Shown here: positions 43,432 to 52,867 of the stretch, one piece after another
How the letters are laid out: each line of letters opens with the position of its first letter
How positions within the stretch are numbered: position 1 is the first letter of the stretch
NCBI RefSeq assembly: GCF_000331305.1
Contig: NZ_KB217478.1
Location: 3,384,627 to 3,448,626 of the forward strand
From: Calothrix sp. PCC 7103
GTDB taxonomy: Bacteria; Cyanobacteriota; Cyanobacteriia; Cyanobacteriales; Nostocaceae
Direction: 5' to 3'
DNA: 64,000 bases
The notes under the pieces: model-generated
The model's database searches: none
What the model was told of the DNA's origin: nothing
The model's input: the letters and a program-made list of their open reading frames with translations, nothing else
Position numbers and translations under genes: made by a program

Positions 43432-44283
43432 ATGACTCCGACTGCAACTCTGCTCATTTCTTGTCCCGACCAACGAGGGTTGGTAGCCAAATTCGCTAAT
43501 TTTATTTATGCCAACGGTGGTAACATTGTTCATGCCGACCAGCATACAGATTTTGCCGTCGGGTTATTTTTGACACGAATTGAATGGCAGCTAGACGGTT
43601 TTCACTTACCCCGCGAACTAATTAGTCCAGCTTTCAACGCTATTGCTCAACCTTTAGATGCCAAATGGGAACTTCATTTCTCCGACACTGTACCACGAAT
43701 TGCGATTTGGGTCAGTCGTCAAGACCATTGTTTGTTAGATTTAATTTGGCGCCAGCGTGCGTCTGAGTTAGCGGCAAAAATTCCTTTAATTATCAGCAAT
43801 CATCCCGATTTAGAAATGATTGCAAACCAGTTTGGTATTGATTATCATTATATTGCAATAAATAACGAAAATAAACTCGAACAGGAAGCTAAACAGTTAG
43901 AACTTCTACGACAATATAATATTGACTTAGTGGTTTTGGCAAAGTATATGCGGATTCTTAGCCCTGAGTTTATTAGTAAATTTTCACAGGTCATTAATAT
44001 TCACCATTCATTTTTACCTGCCTTTGTTGGCGCCAATCCTTATGAGCGCGCGTATCAACGGGGAGTTAAAATTATTGGCGCCACTGCTCACTATGTTACG
44101 GCAGATTTAGACCAAGGACCCATTATCGAGCAAGAAGTCGTGCGAATAAGTCACCGTGATGAGGTAGCAGATTTAATTCGTAAGGGTAAAGATTTAGAAA
44201 GAATGGTTTTAGCGAGAGCTGTGCGCGCGCATTTACAGAATAGAGTGTTAGTTTATGGTGATAGAACTGTAGTATTTGAATAG
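43432..44283 (+). CDS. purU: Formyltetrahydrofolate deformylase
   Basis: A 283-residue protein. An N-terminal ACT domain (LLISCPDQRGLVAKFANFIYANGGNI, about 6-85) is joined to a formyl-transferase-like hydrolase domain with the catalytic VINIHHSFLPAF (Asn/His about 200) and the catalytic Asp in DLDQGPI. It cleaves 10-formyl-THF to formate and THF, balancing one-carbon pools and feeding PurT-type purine synthesis. The ACT domain probably senses Met or Gly. Length is normal and the gene stands alone. Confidence 0.95.
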   Translation: MTPTATLLISCPDQRGLVAKFANFIYANGGNIVHADQHTDFAVGLFLTRIEWQLDGFHLPRELISPAFNAIAQPLDAKWELHFSDTVPRIAIWVSRQDHCLLDLIWRQRASELAAKIPLIISNHPDLEMIANQFGIDYHYIAINNENKLEQEAKQLELLRQYNIDLVVLAKYMRILSPEFISKFSQVINIHHSFLPAFVGANPYERAYQRGVKIIGATAHYVTADLDQGPIIEQEVVRISHRDEVADLIRKGKDLERMVLARAVRAHLQNRVLVYGDRTVVFE

Positions 44284-44653
44284 TTACTTGATTTGGCTTA
44301 CATGATAATGACGGGCAGGATGCCCACCCCACAAGTATTTCACAAGCATTCCAGTAGAATAAATACTTACGTAGTCACATTTGTAAATTAAATGACTAAT
44401 TTAATGTAACAATCACTGAGGTTAGATTTATGCTAATATTTGAAAACAAGGCAGTAGTTAATGATTTGCGTATTAAAAATGGGTGTTATACGGCAGTTAT
44501 ATAAGTTAGAGCGCTAGTCAAAGTTTTAGTGACGATTATTTAATTAAAGTTATACTAAATAACTTGTCACGACTGTTATTGTTAATTGTTTTCGTCAAGC
44601 TATAGTAATTAAATGGAACTCTACGAATATTACAACTAAAAATTTTATAAAAT
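44284..44653. other. Intergenic region before the repeat-bearing kinase
   Basis: About 370 bases with one copy of the intergenic hairpin (GACGGGCAGGATGCCCACCCCACAAG core, 44310-44335) just after purU. The rest is AT-rich and presumably holds the promoter of the kinase; no specific box is clear. Confidence 0.5.
44310..44335. repeat. GGGCAGGATGCCC hairpin with CCACAAG
   Basis: GGGCA-gga-TGCCC followed by ACCCCACAAG, a short member of the family at 17369 and 18792, placed to act as a terminator of purU. Confidence 0.65.
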
Positions 44654-46420
44654 ATGTTACTTAATAATCGCTATCAAATTAAAAAAACATTAGGAACTGG
44701 GGGATTTGGTGAAACTTTCCTAGCAGAAGATATTCAAATGCCTTCAAATCGCTCTTGCGTAATTAAACAATTAAAACCGATTCAAAATAATCCTCAAATT
44801 TATCAGTTAGTCCAAGAGCGCTTTCAACGCGAAGCAGCAATATTAGAAGAGCTAGGCGGTAAGCATAATCAAATTCCGGATTTATATGCTTACTTTCAAT
44901 CGAATAACTTATTTTATTTAGTTCAAGAATATATTGATGGCGAAACTTTAGCTACTAAAGTATCAAAACAAGGAATTATAAGTGAAAGTATTGTTCGAGA
45001 AATCTTAGTAAGCTTATTGCAATTACTTGATTACATCCATTCAAAGCGAATTATTCACCGAGATATTAAACCTGATAATATTATTTTGCGCTATCAAGAT
45101 GGTTTACCAGTGCTGATTGATTTTGGTGCGGTAAGGGAAATTATGGGAACAGCAGTTAATTCTCAAGGTAATCCAACAAGTACAATAGTGATTGGTACTC
45201 CTGGATATATGCCAAGTGAACAGGCAATGGGTAGACCAGTTTTTTCTAGTGACTTATATAGTTTAGGTATTACTGCAATTTATTTACTAACTGGTAAATA
45301 TCCAGAAGAATTAGAAACAGATTCTCGCACAGGCGAAATTATTTGGCATCACCATGCTTTGAATGTTAGCCCTACACTTAAATCAGTTGTTGATAAAGCA
45401 ATATATTATCATCCACGGGAGCGCTTTGCTACTGCAAAAGAAATGCTTGATGCATTACAGAATGGTTACGTACACTTAACTGAGCAAACAGTAGCAAAAA
45501 CAGCAGTAGTTCAACCGAATCCTATTTATGCTTCTGTCAATAAATCAAAGGGAATAAATCCTATTATTATAGGTATATTGAGTGCAGGCGCCTTAATTAG
45601 TACTTCTGTTGTTGCCAGCATGATGCTAACAAAAACCTCACAGACAGTAGTACAACAATCACCAAGCGAATTAGATTCAACAAAAAACGCTCAACCCTCT
45701 CAAGATACCCAATTATCAGCATTAAACACTCCAAAAACTACTGACCAAATTCAAGCTTCTCAAAGCACTACGACTAATCAAACAGCAATAGCATCATCAC
45801 CCCTACCAAATTCTCCTGAGCAAACTCAAGCTTCTCAAAGCACAACGACTAATCAAACAGCAATAACACCATCACCCCTACCAAATTTTCCTGAGCAAAC
45901 TCAAGCTTCTCAAAACACTACGACTAATAAAACAGCAATAACATTATCACCCGTACCAAATTCTCCTGAGCAAACTCAAGCTTCTCAAAGCGCAACGACT
46001 AATAAAACAGCAATAACACCATCACCCCTACCAACTTCTGTACAGCAGGAAACTAAGCTAAGTAACAATCCAACAAGTCCCAATACTTCCTTACCATCTC
46101 CACAAACCGAAGTAGTGAATTACTATAATGATATTAACAGCGGTAACTATGAATTTGCATGGGATAGATTACCTAAAGCATTGCAGGAAGATACAAAAGT
46201 ACATCCAAATGGATATGCATCCTTTGCAGATTGGTGGAAAACAGTTAGATCAATTGATGTTCAGCAGGTAGACGTAATAGAAACCAATTCTAATAATGCT
46301 GTAGTGAATACTCGTGTTGCTTATAATATGAAGGCAGGTAACACTATGCGTATTTCTTTAAGCTACACATTATCCTGGGATAATCAAACACAGAAGTGGA
46401 AATTTCTAAGAATTAAATAA
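44654..46420 (+). CDS. Ser/Thr protein kinase with tandem-repeat stalk
   Basis: A 588-residue kinase. The domain (about 7-275) has a canonical glycine loop LGTGGFGETFLA, VIKQL, HRDIKPDN, DFGAV and GTPGYMPSEQ. A single membrane helix follows (PIIIGILSAGALISTSVVASM, about 308-330). Then comes a Ser/Thr/Gln-rich stalk with four 25-residue repeats (QASQSTTTNQTAI..SPLPN, about 367-465), and a C-terminal domain of about 100 residues (YYNDINSGNYEFAWDRLP) resembling NTF2-like sensor domains. The layout suggests an external sensing domain on a stalk signalling to a cytosolic kinase. Different from the kinase pair at 31.4-34.1 kb. Confidence 0.92.
   Translation: MLLNNRYQIKKTLGTGGFGETFLAEDIQMPSNRSCVIKQLKPIQNNPQIYQLVQERFQREAAILEELGGKHNQIPDLYAYFQSNNLFYLVQEYIDGETLATKVSKQGIISESIVREILVSLLQLLDYIHSKRIIHRDIKPDNIILRYQDGLPVLIDFGAVREIMGTAVNSQGNPTSTIVIGTPGYMPSEQAMGRPVFSSDLYSLGITAIYLLTGKYPEELETDSRTGEIIWHHHALNVSPTLKSVVDKAIYYHPRERFATAKEMLDALQNGYVHLTEQTVAKTAVVQPNPIYASVNKSKGINPIIIGILSAGALISTSVVASMMLTKTSQTVVQQSPSELDSTKNAQPSQDTQLSALNTPKTTDQIQASQSTTTNQTAIASSPLPNSPEQTQASQSTTTNQTAITPSPLPNFPEQTQASQNTTTNKTAITLSPVPNSPEQTQASQSATTNKTAITPSPLPTSVQQETKLSNNPTSPNTSLPSPQTEVVNYYNDINSGNYEFAWDRLPKALQEDTKVHPNGYASFADWWKTVRSIDVQQVDVIETNSNNAVVNTRVAYNMKAGNTMRISLSYTLSWDNQTQKWKFLRIK
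45752..46041 (+). repeat. 75-bp direct tandem repeats inside the kinase gene
   Basis: Units start at 45752, 45827, 45902 and 45977 with CAAGCTTCTCAAA; the period is exactly 75 bp, so the reading frame is kept. The copies differ at several positions, and the last is incomplete. Confidence 0.95.
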
Positions 46421-46464
46421 AATTAATATGAAGTGTTCAACGCCTTATGGCATCAATGATAGTT

Positions 46465-46560
46465 ACACGATTCTTCGCTGCGCTCAGAATGACATTTGAT
46501 GCTTTGCTTCGTATGCAATCAAACTTTAGATTCTTCGCTACGCTCAGAATGACATGTTTC
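46465..46560. repeat. Partial copies of the TTCTTCGC..GCTCAGAATGACA repeat
   Basis: Two partial copies of GATTCTTCGCTACGCTCAGA-ATGACAT in the convergent gap between the kinase and the HAD-methyltransferase gene. They match the inner part of the miniature elements at 40757 and 60807 but lack their ends. Confidence 0.65.
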
Positions 46561-46563
46561 TTC

Positions 46564-47805
46564 TTATACTCGTTCAAACAAATCTAGCCGATATTGTTCT
46601 TCGTGTTGACTTTTTAGGTGTTTTAGTTGGGTTGGCGCCAATTCTAAAAATGAGTCATGGACTTCATTACCATTTAAGGGATAGTCGCGTGCGTATTCTG
46701 TCCAGTGTACCAGGAGTAAATGTCCACCTTTAGCTAGATTATCTAAAATAAGGGTTTGTGCTTTTTGTAAATCTTCACAACACCAGTAGTAACCAACTTC
46801 TGAGATTAAAACTAAATCAAAGGTTTCTTGAGGAAATTGTTCTGGTATCCGCATGAGTTCAAAATGGACTTGGGGTAGTTGTTTACAGCGTGCGCGTGCT
46901 TGTTCTTGTGCTATTTTTGATACTTCTACTGATAGTAATGAATCACAGTAAGGCGCCAGTTTTTCAGTTAAAATTCCAATAGAACCCCCTATTTCTAATG
47001 CGGATTGATAACGCGGTTTAGCTAGGGCATTAATAGTGTTAGTATATTTTTTAGCTTCGTATTCGCTTGTTTCAAACTGCCAAGGGTCAGGGTTAGTAGT
47101 ATATAGAGTTTCAAAGTAACTTGGTGGCAGGGAATTATTTTGTACTTGTTCGGGTTTATACGGTTTGGGAACAGTAGCTGTATTTAAGGCATCAAAGAAT
47201 GATTCAATATCTAGAAAATCTGTGACACCAACAAAAGGTAATTGTAGTTGTATAGCTGTGAGTACATCCCAAATACCATCACCTACACAAACGATTTTCT
47301 CGAATTCTTGTTTATTATATGCTTTTTGGGCTGCTTTTATTGCTGTTGTGACAATTACTTCGCGCGAGTAACTATCGTCAGCAGTTGCAATTGGAAACTG
47401 TGTAACGTCTAAACCTGCTGCTTGTAGCTTTATTAAAGCAGAACGGCGCCATCCTCCTGTTGCAAGTGCTATTTTCCAATCTGGTAATGAAGATATTTTC
47501 TGTAATATTACAGTTGCACCAGGTATTTCTACAAACATCTGTGGATTTGTTAAATAACGTTGGTTTAATAATTCAACAAAACAATCTTGAAGCTTTGATA
47601 ACTCTTCTTCAGATGGCGCCCGGTCAAATTGCTCATGGAATATTTGTAAGGTGATACCAGAGTCTGTAGTGTGTCCATACGTACTCCAATTTGTATTTAT
47701 TTGGGTGATTTCAAATACATCTTTAAAAGCTTGGACGAAGCACTCTGTGTCTACATCGTAGGTTTTGGTCAACGTTCCGTCAATATCAAATACTATCAGT
47801 TTCAT
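46564..47805 (-). CDS. HAD hydrolase - SAM methyltransferase fusion
   Basis: A 413-residue two-domain protein. Residues 1 to about 215 form a HAD phosphatase: FDIDGTLT nucleophile and acid (Asp6, Asp8), ALATGG and CVGDGIWDV metal site. Residues about 225-413 form a class I methyltransferase of the NodS type: YFETLYTTNPDPWQFETSEYE, SAM loop ALEIGGSIG and the later ISEVGYYW. NodS-like enzymes N-methylate amino sugars. Downstream of genes for an acyl-CoA dehydrogenase-like protein and a PIG-L deacetylase, it probably helps modify a glycan or glycolipid. The fusion with a HAD domain is unusual to me. Confidence 0.88.
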   Translation of the reverse strand: MKLIVFDIDGTLTKTYDVDTECFVQAFKDVFEITQINTNWSTYGHTTDSGITLQIFHEQFDRAPSEEELSKLQDCFVELLNQRYLTNPQMFVEIPGATVILQKISSLPDWKIALATGGWRRSALIKLQAAGLDVTQFPIATADDSYSREVIVTTAIKAAQKAYNKQEFEKIVCVGDGIWDVLTAIQLQLPFVGVTDFLDIESFFDALNTATVPKPYKPEQVQNNSLPPSYFETLYTTNPDPWQFETSEYEAKKYTNTINALAKPRYQSALEIGGSIGILTEKLAPYCDSLLSVEVSKIAQEQARARCKQLPQVHFELMRIPEQFPQETFDLVLISEVGYYWCCEDLQKAQTLILDNLAKGGHLLLVHWTEYARDYPLNGNEVHDSFLELAPTQLKHLKSQHEEQYRLDLFERV

Positions 47806-47826
47806 ATTTAATTAGCGAATAAGAAT

Positions 47827-47886
47827 GGCAACGGATTAAACGGATATAGCGGATAAACCATCCGTTACATCCGTTCCATCCGTTGC
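47827..47886. repeat. GCAACGGAT / ATCCGTTGC inverted repeat
   Basis: GGCAACGGATTAAACGGATA ... ATCCGTTCCATCCGTTGC, an inverted arrangement between the PIG-L and HAD-methyltransferase genes. Related pieces lie at 13370, 40718 and 40925. Confidence 0.65.
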
Positions 47887-48620
47887 TAACTGGTTACTTC
47901 TATATACATTTCCCAAGGGTGGGTAAAGTTTGAGAGCATTTCGGGTGTGAGAATAAATGCTTCGGGGTCGTCGTCTATCAGGTTTGTGGTTTGGGAACGG
48001 TAAACTGTTATTGCTTTTTCTTTTAATGTCAACATTTTACTTATATCCAGGCGCCAGCACTGTACCTCACCTATAAATCCCCGTTGAGATGGGTCCCAGT
48101 CCCAGATAGGATATTCAATTATACGTGGTTTTTTAAGTACATTAGTTGCGTCATGAATTAAATTCCAAGTCGCACGATGGTCTGGATGGGGGTCTTGGCG
48201 CCACGGTAAAAATATAATTTGCGGTTTTAATCCCGCTAAATACATACGACAAGTATCAGTTATATTTTTATACTGATCTGAGACTGAACCGTCTTGTAAG
48301 CCTAAGAAAGTTACAGATTTCTTTTCCACTCCTAGCAAATTTAAAGCTGCAAGTGTTTCACTTTCTCGCAATGCTTTAAGTTCTAGCGGCGGATATTTTT
48401 TAGAATTAGGATGCGATAATGTACCATCGCTAACTATTAATACGCGCACATCGTAGTTTAGCGCACGTAGTAAAGCAATGGCGCCTCCACAACCTAATGT
48501 CTCATCGTCAGGGTGAGGTGCAACAATTAATGCAGGACTAGCGGCTATTTCTTCTATTGTCTTTATGGATAAGACATAAGGATTCGCTAGCGGGGATATT
48601 TCGAGAACCTGATTATTCAT
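47886..48620 (-). CDS. PIG-L-family deacetylase
   Basis: From the ATG at 48620 the protein has 244 residues. It has the zinc motif PHPDDETLGCGG (about residue 33) and the second HPDH motif in QDPHPDHRAT, plus VLIVSDGTLSHPNS. PIG-L enzymes remove N-acetyl groups from GlcNAc-linked substrates. Its ATG overlaps the stop of the acyl-CoA dehydrogenase gene (ATGAATAA at 48613-48620), so the two are coupled. The upstream in-frame start at 48650 is inside the previous gene and less likely. Confidence 0.92.
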   Translation of the reverse strand: MNNQVLEISPLANPYVLSIKTIEEIAASPALIVAPHPDDETLGCGGAIALLRALNYDVRVLIVSDGTLSHPNSKKYPPLELKALRESETLAALNLLGVEKKSVTFLGLQDGSVSDQYKNITDTCRMYLAGLKPQIIFLPWRQDPHPDHRATWNLIHDATNVLKKPRIIEYPIWDWDPSQRGFIGEVQCWRLDISKMLTLKEKAITVYRSQTTNLIDDDPEAFILTPEMLSNFTHPWEMYIEVTS

Positions 48621-49830
48621 ACCACAAAGAATGGGCAGGATTATTATCACTCAATACGTATTGTCCAACACTGGAAACTGCTGCATCAAATGCTGGTTGA
48701 CGCAGGTACAGCGTTAAATCTCTTATTACCCGTTCCATTTGATGCGGTGGTAGTAAACCACGAGTACCAACCGAACGTTCACACATCTGAATTACATCAA
48801 TACAGATTTGTTCAATTGTACTTCGTACCATGTTGCCGTAGGCGACCAACTGATCCACTTTCGGATGTGGTTGTGTTGGATATCCACCAAAAATCGGAGC
48901 ATAGTTTTCTATTACCTGTGCAGCGCCTTTCAACCAAAGGTTACCGCTTTCAATAGCCATTGCCATTTTACCTACACGTTCTTTTTGGTATGGGTCGTTT
49001 GTATAGTCCAATTTTTGAAGATATTCGCGCGTTAGGTTAAACAACGCTTCGGCGCCACCTAGTTGAACTGCGGCAAAACGTACAACTCCCGCAGATAGCC
49101 AAGGTTGACGGTAATAATCTCCTGGGTTGGCAATTAGAGAACTTTGTTCTAATTCAACTCCAGTAAAATCTATTTTATAACTAGCAGTCGCACGCATTCC
49201 ATTTGGTTGCCACCAACTAGAGTCACTCACAGTGGCCACTTCCTCCATTGGCACAATACACATCTGCCAAGTTCCATCTGGTAAGGCGCCGTTTACGAAT
49301 GGTCTTTCTACAAAACCGGCGCCAGAGCAAAATGTTTTAGAACCGGATAGTCTATATTTACCGTTATCAAGGGGAATTACTTTTACACCATCGTTGGCTT
49401 CAGCGTTCCAAACACCAAATATTTTACCATTGCGGGCATCTGAAGCATACATTTGTATTTGTTCATTACTGCCCAAAGTTTGAATTAATTGTAGTGCGTT
49501 GACGTGTCCTTCGTAAACTCGCCCCACTGCTAAATTACCGCGTCCAATATGCTTGAGCAACATTAACGTTTCATGAGTTACAGAAGCATCAAAGCCAGCA
49601 CCCCACCCTCCTAATTCTCGCTGCAAGGGTGCTGCGAGTAAACCCTTATTCGCGATTAATTCAAACTCGCGTTGCGGGAAGGCACCGTTTACATCTACAT
49701 TAGCTGCGTTTGCTGCACAATAGTCAGCAATTTCCACTGCGTGCGTAAGAGTTTGAGTGATGGTAGGGCTTTGCCATTGCGAGTATGCGAAATCTTGTAG
49801 TGGTTGAGTAGTAATAGTAGCCTTGTTCAT
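48613..49830 (-). CDS. Acyl-CoA dehydrogenase family protein
   Basis: A 405-residue flavoprotein-like protein: N-terminal helices with QREFELIANKGLLAAPLQRELGGWG, a middle beta domain with GKIFGVWNAEANDG and LSGSKTFCSGAGF, and C-terminal helices with YLQKLDYTNDPYQKERVGKMA and RSVGTRGL. The usual catalytic Glu position is unclear. Relatives in such clusters act outside beta-oxidation, possibly as oxygenases or nitrogen-oxidising enzymes. It heads a three-gene minus-strand operon with the PIG-L deacetylase and the HAD-methyltransferase fusion. Confidence 0.85.
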   Translation of the reverse strand: MNKATITTQPLQDFAYSQWQSPTITQTLTHAVEIADYCAANAANVDVNGAFPQREFELIANKGLLAAPLQRELGGWGAGFDASVTHETLMLLKHIGRGNLAVGRVYEGHVNALQLIQTLGSNEQIQMYASDARNGKIFGVWNAEANDGVKVIPLDNGKYRLSGSKTFCSGAGFVERPFVNGALPDGTWQMCIVPMEEVATVSDSSWWQPNGMRATASYKIDFTGVELEQSSLIANPGDYYRQPWLSAGVVRFAAVQLGGAEALFNLTREYLQKLDYTNDPYQKERVGKMAMAIESGNLWLKGAAQVIENYAPIFGGYPTQPHPKVDQLVAYGNMVRSTIEQICIDVIQMCERSVGTRGLLPPHQMERVIRDLTLYLRQPAFDAAVSSVGQYVLSDNNPAHSLWYE

Positions 49831-50044
49831 GTAACGCTTAAGAGTATTATTGACGACAATAAATAAATACAGGCGCCTGATGCCTCTATCTAGTGCGTGA
49901 TTTTTAGGTCTGACTCATGGAAGGTATTTATTAATCAAAAGTTTAAAATAAGCTTTTAATCTAAGTATTTATACTAAGGCTTTTTATTTAATTTTATTTA
50001 TAATATTGTATAATATAAAACTTATATTCTTGATTTAAAGAGAG

Positions 50045-50626
50045 ATGAGCATATTTAATAAAATTAGAGCGACTTTTGAAGAATATATAATGTTCAACTC
50101 AGAAGCAAAACAATTAACTTTAAAGAAAAAAACAGTTTTACTTCTCTGCGAACAAGCACAATCTAGAGTTGAGCAGTTAAAAAGCTTACAACCAGATGTT
50201 GAAGAGGGATTTACTGCAATAATGGAGCATAATAAAGTTAAAGTGCAATTACATTTTACTCCAGAGAAAATCACTCTGCACGAAGATACTTTTGAAGGAA
50301 CATTGCGCTTACTAAAACCACCATCTTTTGATACAGACTCTTTAGTATATCGTTATCTCATTGCTGGTTGGAATACATTTTTAGGAGGAAAAATTCCAAA
50401 CGGAGCTTTACCTAAAGGTGTTAGGCTTGAGAATAATATAATTTATTATACTCTACCACGAAATCAATCACAGCTTGTAGATGCTCTTTTCCATAATCTT
50501 AAAAATGGTTCTGCTTTAATAACTAATGTTAAACAAGGAGATTTAATTATTGAAACTTCAGCCTCGTTAAACTGGAATGATTTCAAGCTTCAAAATCTGC
50601 TCCAACTTGTGAGATTCCAAAAATAA
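50045..50626 (+). CDS. Protein of unknown function
   Basis: A 193-residue soluble protein that I do not recognise. It has a helical start (IFNKIRATFEEYIMFNSEA, then LLLCEQAQSRVEQLKSL) and a beta-rich second half (VKVQLHFTPEKITLHEDTFEGTLRLLKPP, LIIETSASLNW). No signal peptide or membrane helix is visible. It is preceded by AAAGAGAG before the ATG and lies alone between the divergent acyl-CoA dehydrogenase operon and a small minus-strand gene. Composition matches its neighbours. Confidence 0.7.
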   Translation: MSIFNKIRATFEEYIMFNSEAKQLTLKKKTVLLLCEQAQSRVEQLKSLQPDVEEGFTAIMEHNKVKVQLHFTPEKITLHEDTFEGTLRLLKPPSFDTDSLVYRYLIAGWNTFLGGKIPNGALPKGVRLENNIIYYTLPRNQSQLVDALFHNLKNGSALITNVKQGDLIIETSASLNWNDFKLQNLLQLVRFQK

Positions 50627-50650
50627 ATAAAAGAATGGCGCCAAAATACT

Positions 50651-50665
50651 AGAAACCCGGTTTCT
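50651..50665. repeat. GAAACCCGGTTTC palindrome
   Basis: One AGAAACCCGGTTTCT copy in the convergent gap after the unknown gene, touching the 3' end of the small minus-strand gene. Confidence 0.7.
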
Positions 50666-50902
50666 TTACTTATTAAGTTCTGTAAGCCAGAGTCGTATGT
50701 TTTGGCGTTGGTGTGCTTTGACATATCGCGATGCCTCAGTTAGAACTTGGCGCGGAAAGATATATCTTAATTCTGATAGCATTTGGGCATTTTCACAATC
50801 ATTGATACATTCAGCTACGTACTGAATGGATTCCTGGGTCAACCATTCTGGTGTCACTTGGGTTTCGCAAATAGGGAGGTTTTGACCATCTGCTGGTATC
50901 AT
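50666..50902 (-). CDS. Small protein of unknown function
   Basis: A 78-residue protein (MIPADGQNLPICETQVTPEW ...), helical in its second half with YVAECINDCENAQML and FPRQVLTEASRYVKAHQRQ. I do not recognise the family. It has a plausible ATG and sits 44 bases after the stop of the membrane hydrolase gene on the same strand, so it may be co-transcribed with it. It could be a conserved cyanobacterial small protein. Confidence 0.5.
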   Translation of the reverse strand: MIPADGQNLPICETQVTPEWLTQESIQYVAECINDCENAQMLSELRYIFPRQVLTEASRYVKAHQRQNIRLWLTELNK

Positions 50903-50945
50903 TTTGTTAATCCAGCTTTATAAATTATTACCTGCACATAGTACT

Positions 50946-52394
50946 TTAACTCGCTAAAGGAAAAGTAGCAGCTAGTGCCCATCCAAAAAACAAGGCATTA
51001 CCAATAGCATAACTCCAAGGCTCGTTCAGTACGCTAGCTGTGAAAGAAAATATAGCCACCAACACAGGGAAAACGGGTAGTAATAATGCAATAAAACCAA
51101 GTTGAGGCAAGAGGTAAAGCACCAAAATAAATCCACCTATTAACACTATGCTTTGTCCTAACCACCACAAAACTCGTTTTCCAAACGTGAGATGTTGCTG
51201 CGTTATTCCCGATGCTAAAAACCAAGGAAAACAAGTAATTGCGAGGATGGGAAATAATTTTAACCTAACAGGCGCCAACAACCATTGTAACCATACGACC
51301 TGCGCCATTGCTCCAAAAGCTATCCACAGCAGGGTAAATAGAGCAATTCCAGCAAAAAATGCCTGTATTCTCAGTCTTGGTAAACGTGCCATAATAAGTA
51401 GCCAAGTTATACCAGCGACACCATACCAAATACTGACTGCTCCACCAACCAACACTCCACCCAAGCCATCGATATTACCAAAGTTATTAAACAGCATCAG
51501 CGAACCACTCGCAAAAAACGGAGCCGCCAATAAACCCGCCCAATTAACTATTTTTGGGCTTTTCTCGTTCAAGCTTATATTCAAAATTGGGGTAATGGCG
51601 CCAAGTGCAACTAACCAACCAACCAACTGTACAAAGTACCAAATAATACGGTTATCCATATAATTGCTTTGACGCTGCACACCAAAAGTCGCATCAAGCC
51701 AGTTTTTCGCAGCTTCATGACTACGTGTACGAAACAGTATAGTTATATGTTCAGCATTAGGAATGATTATTAAATTTCTTGCTTTCCCATTTGCAAAATC
51801 CCGATTTTCTCCACCTGCTGTTTGCAATAACCTTTGTGCATTCGCAATAAATCTACCTTCCCATCTACCCGCTTGCAGTTGAAGATTACGAGGTGCATTT
51901 TTTGTAGGTGTGGCACCTGTGGGTGAGACTGCAATAGTGGCAGCGTAGTTACTAGCATTATCTATAGCAGCAGACATAACGGCGCCGCTTCCCATTGAAT
52001 GGCCTAAAGTTGCTAAACGTAACATATCCACTTCTGGTTGTTCAATTAATGCTGTGTAAGCAACATTTAAATTTGAAGATAATGAATCTTGTTGTAATGG
52101 CTGCGTATTTGCTGCATGACTGTCAAAATCCCATAACATTACAGCATAACCAGCATGTGCGAACGTGTAAGCGTAACCCAGCATTAATTGTTTGGAACCA
52201 GCATAACCATGAGCGATAAGAACACCTGGTACTTTTTGGTTGTTTTGTAATTGTGGCGCCATATATAGTAAAGGTACACCTGCGCGCTGGATATGGCGAA
52301 TTGTTAGAGAAGTTTTCGCTGCTATTACATTCCACCATGAAGCGGTGATTAGTAAAAGTGCGATAGTTAAGGTGAGGATACGCTTACGATTCAT
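50946..52394 (-). CDS. Membrane-bound alpha/beta hydrolase
   Basis: From the ATG at 52394 the protein has 482 residues. It has an N-terminal helix (LTLTIALLLITASWW) and an alpha/beta hydrolase domain with VLIAHGYAGSK (oxyanion region), the nucleophile elbow GHSMGSG (Ser about 137) and the His in NAEHITILF. About six membrane helices follow (residues 265-480). The combination resembles bacterial dienelactone-hydrolase-like membrane proteins of unknown substrate. A start at 52478 would add 28 residues that look like intergenic sequence. Confidence 0.85.
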   Translation of the reverse strand: MNRKRILTLTIALLLITASWWNVIAAKTSLTIRHIQRAGVPLLYMAPQLQNNQKVPGVLIAHGYAGSKQLMLGYAYTFAHAGYAVMLWDFDSHAANTQPLQQDSLSSNLNVAYTALIEQPEVDMLRLATLGHSMGSGAVMSAAIDNASNYAATIAVSPTGATPTKNAPRNLQLQAGRWEGRFIANAQRLLQTAGGENRDFANGKARNLIIIPNAEHITILFRTRSHEAAKNWLDATFGVQRQSNYMDNRIIWYFVQLVGWLVALGAITPILNISLNEKSPKIVNWAGLLAAPFFASGSLMLFNNFGNIDGLGGVLVGGAVSIWYGVAGITWLLIMARLPRLRIQAFFAGIALFTLLWIAFGAMAQVVWLQWLLAPVRLKLFPILAITCFPWFLASGITQQHLTFGKRVLWWLGQSIVLIGGFILVLYLLPQLGFIALLLPVFPVLVAIFSFTASVLNEPWSYAIGNALFFGWALAATFPLAS

Positions 52395-52446
52395 GCAAGT
52401 AGAAATATTTTGAACTCTCCTCCTATTGAAACATGGAGGATTATTT

Positions 52447-52640
52447 TTACGATGTTGCTCCGTGGGATAAATCCGCACTCCGCAACGTTTTACGTCTGTA
52501 TTTTCGGGACAAGTCCCTAAACACGTCGCAACGTTGTGGCAGGTTCAAAGCTGCCCTACGGGTATTTACAGCTTCAGAGTAACGAATATCTGTGATTGTT
52601 TCTTCTGATATCCAGTTGGGTCTACCATACCTGCCGTCAG
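52447..52640 (-). pseudogene. Decayed reading frame of unknown origin
   Basis: The minus strand is open from about 52640 to a TAA at 52447-52449 and reads GRPNWISEETITDIRYSEAV, then FRDLSRKYRRKTLRSADLSH. It has a coding look (basic, no stops) but no start codon, and I cannot assign a family. It may be the tail of a mobile-element gene. Confidence 0.3.
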
Positions 52641-52867
52641 TTAGAAATACTATTTCTACACGTACTCACCTTAAATATGCTGCCGTGCAAATTCGTAAAG
52701 TTAATTGATCCCCCCTAACAAAGCGTGCGGGAGGGGGGAACAAGATTTGAAGAACTGTAGGTTGGGTGAAGCGCTAGCGGAACCCAACATCAACACTGTT
52801 AATTTTTTAGGCACCGTGTATATTTCAGCAGATTTTTATTAAATTTATGATTTTTTTTTTGTAATAT
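52641..52867. other. Intergenic region
   Basis: It contains a GTAGGTTGGGTGAAGCGCTAGCGGAACCCAACA-type repeat at about 52759-52791. Otherwise nothing is identifiable; the stretch ends in a T-rich run before xisI. Confidence 0.5.
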
